64,000 nucleotides of DNA from Bolinopsis microptera (Eukaryota; Ctenophora; Tentaculata; Lobata; Bolinopsidae): positions 16,218,227 through 16,282,226 of the forward strand of contig NC_087084.1 of assembly GCF_026151205.1 (NCBI RefSeq), given 5' to 3'. Shown piece by piece: positions 19,157 to 29,393 of this stretch (the stretch's first letter is position 1; each line of letters starts with the position of its first letter). The position numbers were made by a program, and so were the translations under genes. The notes beneath the pieces were generated by a model, which did no database searches, had not been told where the DNA came from, and worked only from the letters and a program-made list of their open reading frames with translations.

Positions 19157-19670
19157 CTTGTGAAACAAGCGCGTCACGCAGTACGCGTAGACACATGGCT
19201 ATGTGGACGGATCGCTTATAAATATTATTATATTATGATTGTAAAATAAAGAATAAAATTTTAAATTTGTTTCACTAAAATTTGTTTCACTGTTGCAAGA
19301 TTAAAAGTGTTAATTCACAACGTAAAGGTTATGTGATTGGAGGACTTCGCCGCTTCGACGCGCCGCGCGAACTAGCATTCTTGCTTCGCAGAGCAACGAT
19401 CTCGACGGATTGACATCGTCAATCAAGTTATGTGATGGCTATTTTTTGAGGTTTTTCTTGATTGACGATGTCAATCCGTCGAGATCGTTGCTCTGCGAAG
19501 CAGAGCAACGATCGATGCTAGTTTGCGCGGCGCGTCGAAGTCCTCCTTACCTGAGGACCCCAGGCTTTAATGTTGGTAAACAACCGAATAGAGATTAGGC
19601 GGAATGACAGGCTGAGCGTCCACATAGCCATGTGTCTACGCGTACTGCGTGACGCGCTTGTTTCACAAGT
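19157..19670. repeat. Nested palindromes
   Basis: The outer arms 19157–19208 and 19620–19670 are reverse complements (~51 bp, containing CGTCACGCAGTACGCGTAGA). Between them lies an inner palindrome, 19339–19427 with 19457–19546 (ATTGACATCGTCAATC, GGAGGACTTC at the tips). A related inner arm occurs at 15287–15350. 19263–19291 holds a LINE-type tandem tail (AAATTTGTTTCACT twice). Confidence 0.75.
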
Positions 19671-20330
19671 AGATAGGCACATACAGATCAGCACACATAA
19701 GATGGTACGTGTGGGCGCGCGCAGTGCTGACAATAGCGTCGTATTTAACCCCGGGTGCACGTACATCGTGTGCGATGATTTATACTTATCGAAGGCTATA
19801 AATGCCTCTTGTTTATTTTAATTTGGTATTGTTCACTTTTAGACGATAAAATACAGGAATTGCGGTATAATAATACGAATAATTAATATTGTACGATCAA
19901 AATACATCACGAAACAGTATTAACTACCTCGCTACTTATCAACTTATACTATGTACTATGCGACAAAGATACACAATGCAATATTTATATACTTATAGAA
20001 TAAACGAAACACAGTATTCAGTATTTACTAGTACTACCCCGCTACTAGTAGTAGTACTACAACTTAATGCGACAAAGGTCAAAGATATTGTATAAAATAT
20101 AACTAAATAAACAATACGGTGCCCATGCCTGAGCTTTATAAAACTGGAAACACTTCTCAGATTAATTATTTTGCTTCTCAAAAACAATTACAAACTAACA
20201 ATTTTCGACGTTAAACAGCTACATTAAACATTAACATTACACTTCACAATCCGAAAGAAAGGGGCTCGTCGCTGCAGGCCTGACTTTGACTTGATCCTGA
20301 AAAAGTACATGTCATTTAGGTACCGCGACA
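19671..20330. other. Dispersed-repeat DNA
   Basis: 19905–20140 contains segments also seen at 11335–11355 and 11710–11800 (AATACGGTGCCCATG). No coding region is supported. Confidence 0.45.
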
Positions 20331-20655
20331 ATTGTGAATTGACCCCCCGACAATTGACCCCCTATGTAATTACACTGGGGTCAATTGTCGCGAAATCTAG
20401 GGTTTAGTACGACAATTGACCCCCATGTAATTACACTGGGTCAATTGATCGGGTTAAGGTCAGGCAGGGTCAGGGTCAGAGTCAGTGGTCAGGGTTAGGC
20501 CTAGGGTTAGGGTTAGGGTCCTGGGTCAGGGTCAGGGTCAGGGTCAGGGTCAGGGTCAGGGTCAGGGTCAGGGTCAGGGTCAGGGTCAGGGTTAATTGTA
20601 TTAAATTATATTGTCGGGGGGTTAATTGTCGGGGGGTAAATTGTCGCCCACCCGT
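20331..20655. repeat. (GGGTCA)n array between inverted GACAATTGACCCCC repeats
   Basis: 20331–20460 carries GACAATTGACCCCC copies, 20505–20592 is a run of GGGTCA hexamers with GGGTTAGGGTTAGGG at its start, and 20600–20650 carries the inverse (AATTGTCGGGGGG). The TTAGGG-like start may be a degenerate interstitial telomeric motif. Confidence 0.75.
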
Positions 20656-21009
20656 CATTTAATATGTAATTACATAATACAATATAATACATAATACAAT
20701 GTAAATGTTGCTGTTACAAAATGTATAGCTAACATAAGCGAGCGTTCATGGATGACGTCAGCAGCCGAGGGAAAAGGGTATTTGGAAATGCTGACGGTTG
20801 CTGACAGGAGGGGGAGGTATGAGCCTTGTTAACGTCAACAAAAATACGTGAATTCATATCAATTTTATTAGCAATAAAACGTCACTAATTTCCTTAAAAT
20901 TAGTACCCGAACTGAACTCTGGTGACCAACTGCTTAAATCAGTCACACACTAATTTTCCCTGCCTCATGCCTACTACTGGAAACTGTATCTCCAGACAAG
21001 TGTCAGACG
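20656..21009. other. No recognised feature
   Basis: AT-rich spacer before the Penelope-like remnant; no ORF, RNA or repeat was recognised. Confidence 0.5.
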
Positions 21010-21845
21010 TTACTATGCAATAGTATGCATTGGTTGCTCTTCAAAAAGGTTAGCAAAAAGATAAAGAGTGCGACCCTGATAAACTTTTGGGAGAGATTCA
21101 TCGACGACATATTTGGAGTGTGGATGGGGACAGCGGGACAATTTACAATGTTTGTCGAATTGTTGAACAAACTGGCTAAATCAAACTGGCAGAACCATAT
21201 AGAATCAAGGTTAACTTTTTAGACCTTACCTTGAGCTTGGACTCAGAAAATCAGATCTGGTACAAGCTATTTAGAAAGGAAACAGATGCTAGGAACTACT
21301 TGAGATCAGATACATATGTAGTTTCCAACCCCACCATGTGTAGAGGACCTGGGCGAACTAAAGGAGGATCTTGCCAGATGCGGACACAACAACAACGGTG
21401 ACAAACTAGAAGAAATCGAGCCGAAAGCAATACAGAGGTCTATTGAGAACCCAGGAAATCCAACCAGAGACACTGAGGATAAGACACAACAGAGCCTCGT
21501 ATTTTCCGTACAACACTCTTGATAACATTAGTCATACAAAGTTGGTTAAGAACTTAATCTGGTCATTAAGCTACTAGGTTAATGTTATGTGGGGATGTAC
21601 GGATAGTATTTGCCACTAAGAAACACCCTTCAATCGGTAATACACTAGAAAAGAATCGACAACTGGGACAACTGGAAACCCTTAATGTAGGACAATTACA
21701 GAGGTGTAATGGACCTAGCTGCAAAATTTGCCCCGTCCTCTTTGACAAGGACTCAAAAGATCATGGTCAACCACATAGAACTGGTGCTAGACGGAACTCT
21801 AAAATGCAAGGACAAGCATGTTATCTACCTTATTGGTCATAATTA
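21010..21845 (+). pseudogene. Penelope-like element remnant
   Basis: Broken plus-strand coding pieces in order: FWERFIDDIFGVWMGT (RT box with IDDIF), LDLTLSLDSENQIWYKLFRK, HNRASYFPYNTLDNISHTKL, then ATKKHPSIGNTLEKNRQLGQ and a Cys motif CNGPSCKICPVLFDKD. This order (RT, linker, CxxC-type finger before GIY-YIG) is typical of Penelope-like retroelements. The GIY-YIG domain itself is missing after ~21840, and several frameshifts separate the pieces. Confidence 0.65.
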
Positions 21846-22470
21846 TCACGGACATTACTTTCACACTGAAGACCAGCGTGAATAATTATGTCCGTGAAAA
21901 TAATGTCTGTGGTATTAAGGTCCGTGAATAATAAAGTCCGATAATTATTTCCATTAATTTTAGTGTGCGTCCCCACATAGGCGTAGATATGTGTGTAGCC
22001 GATTACTATATTAGCTAATTAGTATACTAGGACAAATATAATCACTCCTCAGTCACATTCTAGAGTTCAGAAAAAGAGTAAAAAACTGAATATTAAAAAC
22101 TGGAGTTATTTCAATTTTAAAGAAGTCATTTTGGCTAGTATAGTATCCCGAACCGAGATATTATATGTGCAATTTTTTTCATGGAAGCCTTTTTACTTAG
22201 TATCCACTACAGGCACGTAGCCAGGATTTTTCTTTGGGGGGCCCTTGGCGAGCGGAGCGAGCCGACCCGTTCAATCCAGCTGCACAACAAAATTTGTTGT
22301 TTTCTTGATTTTTTATTTATGGTGTAAAACAGTGTAGAGAAGTGTACGATCGAAGAATATTTCCAGATTTAAACATGTAACAATTGTTGTTATGCTACCT
22401 GAAGCTGTTCAAATGAAATTGAACTGGGAGAATCGAGAAGATTACAAGTCACAGCTACGTACAACAATCA
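21846..22470. other. Short tandem GTCCGTGAATAAT-like repeats and spacer
   Basis: 21848–21950 has several variant copies of GTCCGTGAATAATTA. The rest shows nothing recognisable. Confidence 0.5.
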
Positions 22471-22479
22471 GGGTCAGGA

Positions 22480-23600
22480 ATGAAAAGGGATACGTAGATA
22501 GAGTTCCTTATAATCCCTGACTACGACAGGGAGCTGAAGGCAGATCTGGGAGGGTCTGGGCACAATATCATATTGCTATTATATTATCATCTGCACACTT
22601 ATACTTTAACTTAGTTTTAAACTAATAACAACACTACAAATCCATTACATTTATTGAGGATATGAGTATGACGTAGTTATGTCGATACGTTATTCAACTA
22701 TTTATTTCTATTAGAATCTGTCTTCACTAAGTCTATTTAGAGACAATCAGAAATTTAAATCATTTATCAAGACATTATACTTATACATCACAAAACCTCC
22801 GACTTGATTTACAACTTAACTTCACCTTCACAAACACTAATCATATAATACAAACTTACTCTGTCGGTTATCATACTCTAATTCTAGGCAACATTAGCGT
22901 CCGTGAATTGATCTCTGGGAGCCCTCCCTTACTAAAACTTGTGTCTTCATCTGCCGTATTACTTGGGAATATCGCCGGTCTCAGCTTCAAACATAAAGGT
23001 ATGATATTCAATAGACGCCGCTCTGCAAACGTCACCTGAAAAGGGATAAGTAGATAGAGCTCCTTATAATCCCTGACTACGACAGGGAGCTGAAGGCAGA
23101 TCTGGGAGGGTCTGGGAGGGTCTGGGCACAATATTATATTGCTATATTATCATCTGCACACTTATTCTTAGTTTTAAACTAATTACAACACTACAAATCC
23201 ATCCCATTTATTGAGGATATGAGTATGACGTAGTTATGTCGATACGTTTTTCAACTATTTATTTCTATTAGAATCTGTCTTCACTAAGTCTATTTAGAGA
23301 CAATCAGAAATTTGAATCATTTATCAAGACATACTTATTACTTATACATCACAAAACCTCCGACTTGATTTACAACTTAACTTCACAAACACTAATCATA
23401 TAATACACACTTACTCTGTCGGTTATCATACTCTAATTCAAGGCAACATTAGCGTCCGTGAATTGATCTCTGCAGGAGCCCTCCCTTACTAAAACTTGTG
23501 TCTTCATCTGCCGTATTACTTGGGAATATCGCTGGTCTCAGCTTCAAACATAAAGGTATGATATTTAATAGACGCCGCTCTGCAAACGTCACCTTATCAC
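22480..23600. repeat. Tandem duplication of a ~560-bp unit
   Basis: 22480–23036 and 23037–23597 are near-identical in direct orientation (e.g. CCTGACTACGACAGGGAGCT in both, and ACGCCGCTCTGCAAACGTCA at both ends). Each unit carries one copy of a possible minus-strand exon. Confidence 0.85.
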
Positions 23601-24606
23601 CTACCTGAAACAGATTTTAAGATAAGCAACTAAATAAAGATTCGTTGAGATTCTGAGTTTCTGCCCTGACGGCTAACCAAATAAAATTTGGTCGGACAGA
23701 CTCATCTTGCATATTAGGAAAAGCAGCTGAGGTTTAAGATATTTACCTTCTTTCAGATTTCGTTTTTAGACTGAACTAAAGTTTAAACGATAGCCTCTGA
23801 ATGATCTGAACAACTAACTTTAAGGACATCGATCCTAAGAAATGGCCGTTTTGAAAAGCTTTAAAAAATTTCAAAGGGTCTGCACAATGTCAATAACGCG
23901 CGGCCGGCTGGCGCTAGATATTGTAAAAGGCTTACGATTTTTTCCTTTATTCATCAGAAAGTCAATGTGGCAGACATAAAGAGCTAAAACTCTGTCAAAG
24001 CTTCTAGATCAATCTTTCGATACTGTTTAGGCGGGAACTACGGAATTTGCAACGATTCAGTCAATTCTAACGATACTATTACACGATACAACGATATGCA
24101 TTACTAATGTGTAATCACAAATCGCGCGTTATCGCACTTTGGTATGAGAAATCAATAATAGTGTTAATTCTTCGGGATGGTACACTTTATTCCATCTTCT
24201 AAAGTTTTCAATTCTAGTGCAATGGTCATGGTTCTCGACAATAAATTAGAAGTCAGTTAAATATTGAATCTTTAATCTAAATATAATTCTAACCAGAGTA
24301 TAGGAGGTGCTATTTTCAGGTCCGTCTAGATCTCTGATAGGAAAAGTTAGTGGATCACTGGATCCGTCCCTGAAGTGAAACAAATGTTACTATCTTGCAA
24401 ATGTTAACCATTTTATTTCGATTAGAATCGAATTTAACATACTTAAACTTGATATGATGTAATAATGAGGTACGTGTAAAAATCAAGGGTATCCCTCGAG
24501 CCAGTTCAGCTTGTGTAATATAACAAAATAAATAGGGAAAAATAAGGGAGAGTACCTGGTGCCATGCTGTGTCAACAGAAGCGCTGAGGATAAATTCAGC
24601 GAGCAT
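23449..24606 (-). CDS. Possible two-exon small gene, unknown function
   Basis: Exon 24606–24556 starts with ATG (MLAEFILSASVDTAWHQ) and ends in a GT donor. Exon 23604–23449 follows a CAG acceptor, continues in phase 0 (VGDKVTFAERRLLN … TADEDTSFSKGGLLQRSIHG) and stops with TAA: 68 residues in all. The second exon is duplicated at ~22890–23034 with a different C-terminus after a small indel. No domain is recognised. Support is only splice sites, phase and protein-like composition, so this may be chance or a decayed gene. Confidence 0.25.
23611..24550. other. No recognised feature
   Basis: AT-rich spacer, possibly the intron of the tentative small gene above. No repeat or other coding signal was recognised. 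Confidence 0.4.
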
Positions 24607-24883
24607 TAGTTGGAGAGGAGTGTGAGTTACTGTGTGAGTTAGTGTTGTGGTGGACGAAAGGATAAGCCGCTGATCAGGGATATAGGCCCCTCCTCACGAA
24701 CTATCTGCTGTGTTGGCGCAACGAGTGAGACTTTGGGGTGGTCAAAAGATGTGATGGTCCCGTCAAGTCTTGGCGAAACTCAACATAGGTCAGATAGGTA
24801 AAAAACAATGCCATTGGAAAACTCTATCCAATAGTCACATTATAGTCATTTCTAGAAAAAAAAATAAACCTGGTTAATGTTGT

Positions 24884-25138
24884 TTAATGTGAGAGAATAA
24901 GATAAAAGAGGCGACCAATTTTTGTCAGCGTAAATATTGTCAAACAGCGGGCTTCAAAATCGTCTAGGGGGAAAGAGCCCTGAATATCTGCTATCTGCCT
25001 TAGTACCTTGGCTCTAAAGTCTAAATTATGCAGCGATGACGACATAAAAAGTCGCTGTATCATGGCAAATCTTGCTTTGTCAGAACTAAAAGAAGGTTTA
25101 GGAGCAAAGTAAATATCAGACTTAAGATATGAAAGCAC
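24884..25138 (-). other. Open frame of unknown nature
   Basis: 84-codon minus-strand frame with ordinary protein-like composition (SSDKARFAMIQRLFMSSSLH, GSFPLDDFEARCL). No domain or splice context was established. It may be an exon or chance. Confidence 0.2.
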
Positions 25139-25204
25139 AGAAAGACTGAGTCAAATGTACAATTGTAGCTGCTGTCAGCTATTCTGCATCAAATAAAATA
25201 TTAA

Positions 25205-25756
25205 GGGGCCATCTACTTAGGACGTCCAGCAAAAAGGGAGGGGGAGGTGGTTTTGGAATTTCGGACAAATCCGGACAGGGATAGGGAGTGGTTTCTGAAA
25301 ATCCGGACGTCCGGAAATTTTGGCAGAATTAACGAAAAAGTCGCATTTATTTCAACTCTTTGACACTAATTACTCAGTAAGTTTAGATCCCTGTATTTTG
25401 AACGAGAAGTCGTTTCCCAGAGCAGCTCATGAGAGCCGAGACACAACTCGCATATTCTGCTACTGCCTTAAAACTTATTCCATTGGATGGCTTATACCTA
25501 CTTAAGTACCTTAATGTAACTGTGCTAAACTTGTTCGACACTAAATGTATTATTGTCTATTCTAAGTGACTACACATTTTATTAACAATGAATTTGAGTT
25601 GGTTTTATTTGTACTCTTTAAAGTAGCTGGAAATCCGGACGTCCGGGGGAGGGGTGGTTTTGAAAATTCGGACACACCCGGACAGGGGGAGGGGGTGCTC
25701 CCCGGGGGTGGTCTGAAAATCTGCAATTTTGACGGACGTCCTAAGTAGATGGCCCC
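25205..25756. mobile_element. MITE with TAA target duplication (PIF/Harbinger-like)
   Basis: 552 bp. The terminal inverted repeats GGGGCCATCTACTTAGGACG and their reverse complement lie at 25205 and 25756, flanked by TAA on both sides. Subterminal CCGGACGTCCGG motifs repeat on both arms. A 3-bp TWA target site is typical of PIF/Harbinger elements. There is no transposase. Confidence 0.85.
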
Positions 25757-25759
25757 TAA

Positions 25760-26040
25760 AGTCTAAACAAAAGTTCTCAAAACGTACACAACAAGAGAGT
25801 GTCGACCTACATGTCAATGACACAGACTGTTTCATTGTTTGAGACAACACGTGTGTTTGCGCGCAATTCTGGAATAATCCGAGAGATGAACTGTAGCGAG
25901 TGTAACTTTAGTGTGCAGATGAGTGTGTACTTCGATGTATACTATTTCTGCACGTACAGGATCCTTTGTAAGGGGTCATTCACATATTTAGTTATCACTC
26001 GCTAAGGAAAAGGGGGTGGGGGAATAGGACATGGTTTATA
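25760..26040. other. Spacer, nothing recognised
   Basis: No ORF or repeat supported between the MITE and the satellite. Confidence 0.4.
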
Positions 26041-27885
26041 ATACACGCTTAACATGTTACTGTTTGCTAACCAATACAGCAATACTGGGGTAGGTTCACT
26101 GATAGTGTTTCTCAGAGATATAGATGGCTGTAAATTATGCTAATAAATATATAAAAATAAATATGGTCAAATGTTAAACAATGAGATGATTTAAGAGAAG
26201 CAAATATTAGTCGACTGAAATTATGATCTGATAAAGTGCACTGTGAACTCAAATGTATAAAACAAACTCATAACGGATCGAACAGTTTAAAATGGAACAC
26301 AATAAGACAGAATAATTGATCAAATTTTAAACAATAAGCTTCACTTATAGTGTTTCTCAGAGATGGCTGTAAATTATGCTAATAAATGTCCACTTTTTGG
26401 ACTGGAAACATGAATGTAGGGAATAAATCAATAATACTGTTTGCTAACCAATATTGGGGTATGTTCACTGCACTTATAGTGTTTCTCAGAGATGGCTGTA
26501 AATTATGCTAATAAATGTCCACTTTTTGGACTGGAAACATGAATGTAGGGAATAAATCAATAATACTGTTTGCTAACCAATATTGGGGTATGTTCACTTA
26601 TAGTGTTTCTCAGAGATAGATGGCTGTAAATTATGCTAATAAATGTCCACTTTTTGGACTGGAAACATGAATGTAGGGAATAAATCAATAATACTGTTTG
26701 CTAACCAATATTGGGGTATGTTCACTTATAGTCTTTCTCCGAGATGGATTTAAATTATGCTTATTTAGGGAATTAATCAGTTGAACTGTTTGCTAGCCAA
26801 TACTGGGATAGGGTCACTTATAGTGTTTCTCAGAGATAGATGGCTGTAAATTATGCTAATAAATGTCCACTTTTTGGACTGGAAACATGAATGTAGGGAA
26901 TAAATCAATAATACTGTTTGCTAACCAATATTGGGGTATGTTCACTGCACTTATAGTGTTTCTCAGAGATGGCTGTAAATTATGCTAATAAATGTCCACT
27001 TTTTGGACTGGAAACATGAATGTAGGGAATAAATCAATAATACTGTTTGCTAACCAATATTGGGGTATGTTCACTTATAGTGTTTCTCAGAGATGGCTGT
27101 AAATTATGCTAATAAATGTCCACTATTTGGACTGGAAACATTTTAGGGAAAATTTAATCAATAAAATACTGTTTGCTAGCCAATATTGGGGTAGGTTCAC
27201 TTATAGTGTTTCTCAGAGATATATGGCTGTAAATTATGCTAATAAATGTCCACTTTTTGGACTGGAAACATGATTGTAGGGAATGAATCAATAATACTGT
27301 TTGCTAACCAATATTGGGGTATGTTCACTTATAGTGTTTCTCAGAGATGGCTGTAAATTATGCTAATAAATGTCCACTATTTGGACTGGAAACATTTTAG
27401 GGAAAATTTAATCAATAAAATACTGTTTGCTAACCAATATTGGGGTAGGTTCACTTATAGTGTTTCTCAGAGATATATGGCTGTAAATTATGCTAATAAA
27501 TGTCCACTTTTTGGACTGGAAACATGATTGTAGGGAATGAATCAATAATACTGTTTGCTAACCAATATTGGGGTATGTTCACTTATAGTGTTTCTCAGAG
27601 ATGGCTGTAAATTATGTTAATAAATGTCCACTATTTGGACTGGAAACATGATTGTAGGGAATAAATCAATAATACTGTTTGCTAACCAATATTGGGGTAT
27701 GTTCACTAATTATAGTGTTTCTCAGAGATAGATGGCTGTAAATTATGCTAATAAATGTCCACTTTTTGGACTGGAAACATGATTGTAGGGAATAAATCAA
27801 TAATACTATTTGCTAACCAATATTGGGGTATGTTCACTAATTATAGTGTTTCTCAGAGATGGCTGTAAATTATGCTAATAAATGT
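26041..27885. repeat. ~127-bp satellite array, left part
   Basis: About 13 tandem units, regular from 26338. Each has TATAGTGTTTCTCAGAGATG, GGCTGTAAATTATGCTAATA, TCCACTTTTTGGACTGGAAA and GTTTGCTAACCAATATTGGG. Some units are shortened (e.g. 26723–26816). The array resumes after the LINE at 32410. Confidence 0.95.
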
Positions 27886-28005
27886 ATCTGACCCATAAGT
27901 CAGAACTCTTCCGGTGGGTTGTCTTTATTGTTTTCTGTTGGAGTCTCGACTGTCTTACAAGTTTACAATCCTTACACAGCAACCCCTGACCTACTAAACT
28001 TAGCT

Positions 28006-29334
28006 ATGCCTGATTCTCCTAAATCATCTATAACTTTCTCTCCCCAGAACACAGAGGGTACAAGGACCTACATAGCTGCTCCCAACATCATACAAAATGA
28101 TTGTTGTAACCACTGTCAGGAGGGAGTTAATCCTGACTACAGAGTTCAGTGTTATGACTGTAAAAACTATTTCCATGCGGTAGGCTGCACAGATGATTCC
28201 TATTGTGTTAGTGCCCCATCTAGCTTCACTTCCCATTTGGGACCAGCTGTTTCTAACACCAAGTCCTATGAGAAAAGATTTGGCAGATTCTTGTTCTTTT
28301 GTAACCATTGTATTACAGTTAAAGAGGAGATGACAGAGCAAAGCACAGGGGGAGCTGCTAATGTTTACGTTGACAGAAAGATTGAGGAGTTAAAGCAGAA
28401 TTTTGCTGAAGAACTGTCCGGTGTAAAAGAGATGCTTAAGGAAATCTTGCCAAGTAAGCAAAACAATGCTCTAGCAAAACCTCCAATGACTCCCTGCAAC
28501 CCATGGGATGATTCTCAGAGGACTGAGAAACTTCGCAGCATGATTGTAATTAAGAATGATCAGAGTGGCAAACCAATTGATAAAAGTATGTTGGAAGAAA
28601 GCTGCATCAAGAATAAGATTAGTATTGTTAACACAATGAAGCTCAAATCTAATGATACTGCCGTTATTCTTAACTCTAGGTCTGAGGCAGAAACATTGCG
28701 TGAGAAGCTTAGCAAAGCTTCCCCCCAACATAGTACATCAACCGTAGCCACAAAGTTACCAAGAATAACAGTTGTTGGTCTTGAGCGTGATTACTTGAAG
28801 GGGGAAATAAAGGAAATGATAGTTAGTCAAAACCATGGAATAGATCTGCTCATCAATGATCCAGGTACCAGTATAGAAGACAAGAAAATTGATGTAGTAG
28901 CTATAGTACCCCTAAAGAATGACCAGAACTCCTTCAAAGCCATTGTTCGTGTCAGTAATCTTGTACGATCTGCAATTGCTAAACAAGGTGATAAGCTCTT
29001 TATTGGAACTCAGAGAGTTTGCAAAGTCTATGATAGCTTCTTTGTCCTCAGATGTTTTAACTGTCAATCATTTGGTCACCATAGCAAAAGTCACCAAGGT
29101 CATTGCAAAAGTGAACATGTCTGTGGCTTTTGTGCAGGAGCACATGAAACACGGACATGTGATCGCTCCGCTCCATTGTGTTGTTCAAACTGCAAGAAAG
29201 CTGGTAAGCATGGCAATGAGCTTCTACATGCAGCCTATGATCCTGTTTTGTGCCCCATATTCAAAGATTTGCAGGAGAAAGTTAAAAAGACCACCCCTTT
29301 TTACCAAAGCCACAACACAGACAGAAATCACTGA
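28006..29334 (+). CDS. LINE ORF1: PHD-like finger and zinc knuckles
   Basis: 442 codons from the ATG at 28006; the frame is open a little upstream from TTG. A PHD/treble-clef-like finger (28099–28316: CCNHCQEG, CYDCKNYFHAVGC, FFCNHC) is followed by a coiled-coil-prone stretch (VDRKIEELKQNFAEEL) and C-terminal gag-like knuckles (29051–29270: CFNCQSFGHH, CGFCAGAHETRTC, CCSNCKKAGKHG). Family role: RNA-binding LINE ORF1 of the CR1/L2 group, forming the retrotransposition RNP. No break was seen. Confidence 0.85.
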   Translation: MPDSPKSSITFSPQNTEGTRTYIAAPNIIQNDCCNHCQEGVNPDYRVQCYDCKNYFHAVGCTDDSYCVSAPSSFTSHLGPAVSNTKSYEKRFGRFLFFCNHCITVKEEMTEQSTGGAANVYVDRKIEELKQNFAEELSGVKEMLKEILPSKQNNALAKPPMTPCNPWDDSQRTEKLRSMIVIKNDQSGKPIDKSMLEESCIKNKISIVNTMKLKSNDTAVILNSRSEAETLREKLSKASPQHSTSTVATKLPRITVVGLERDYLKGEIKEMIVSQNHGIDLLINDPGTSIEDKKIDVVAIVPLKNDQNSFKAIVRVSNLVRSAIAKQGDKLFIGTQRVCKVYDSFFVLRCFNCQSFGHHSKSHQGHCKSEHVCGFCAGAHETRTCDRSAPLCCSNCKKAGKHGNELLHAAYDPVLCPIFKDLQEKVKKTTPFYQSHNTDRNH

Positions 29335-29393
29335 GCTGTCTGAAATTCTTCCTTTTCAATCCATGGTCACTTGTTAACAAAGTAAACGATATT

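Noticed and set aside
26041..27885. Possible CRISPR-like array of regular repeats
   Set aside because: The whole ~127-bp unit repeats without unique spacers, and the genome is animal; it is a satellite.
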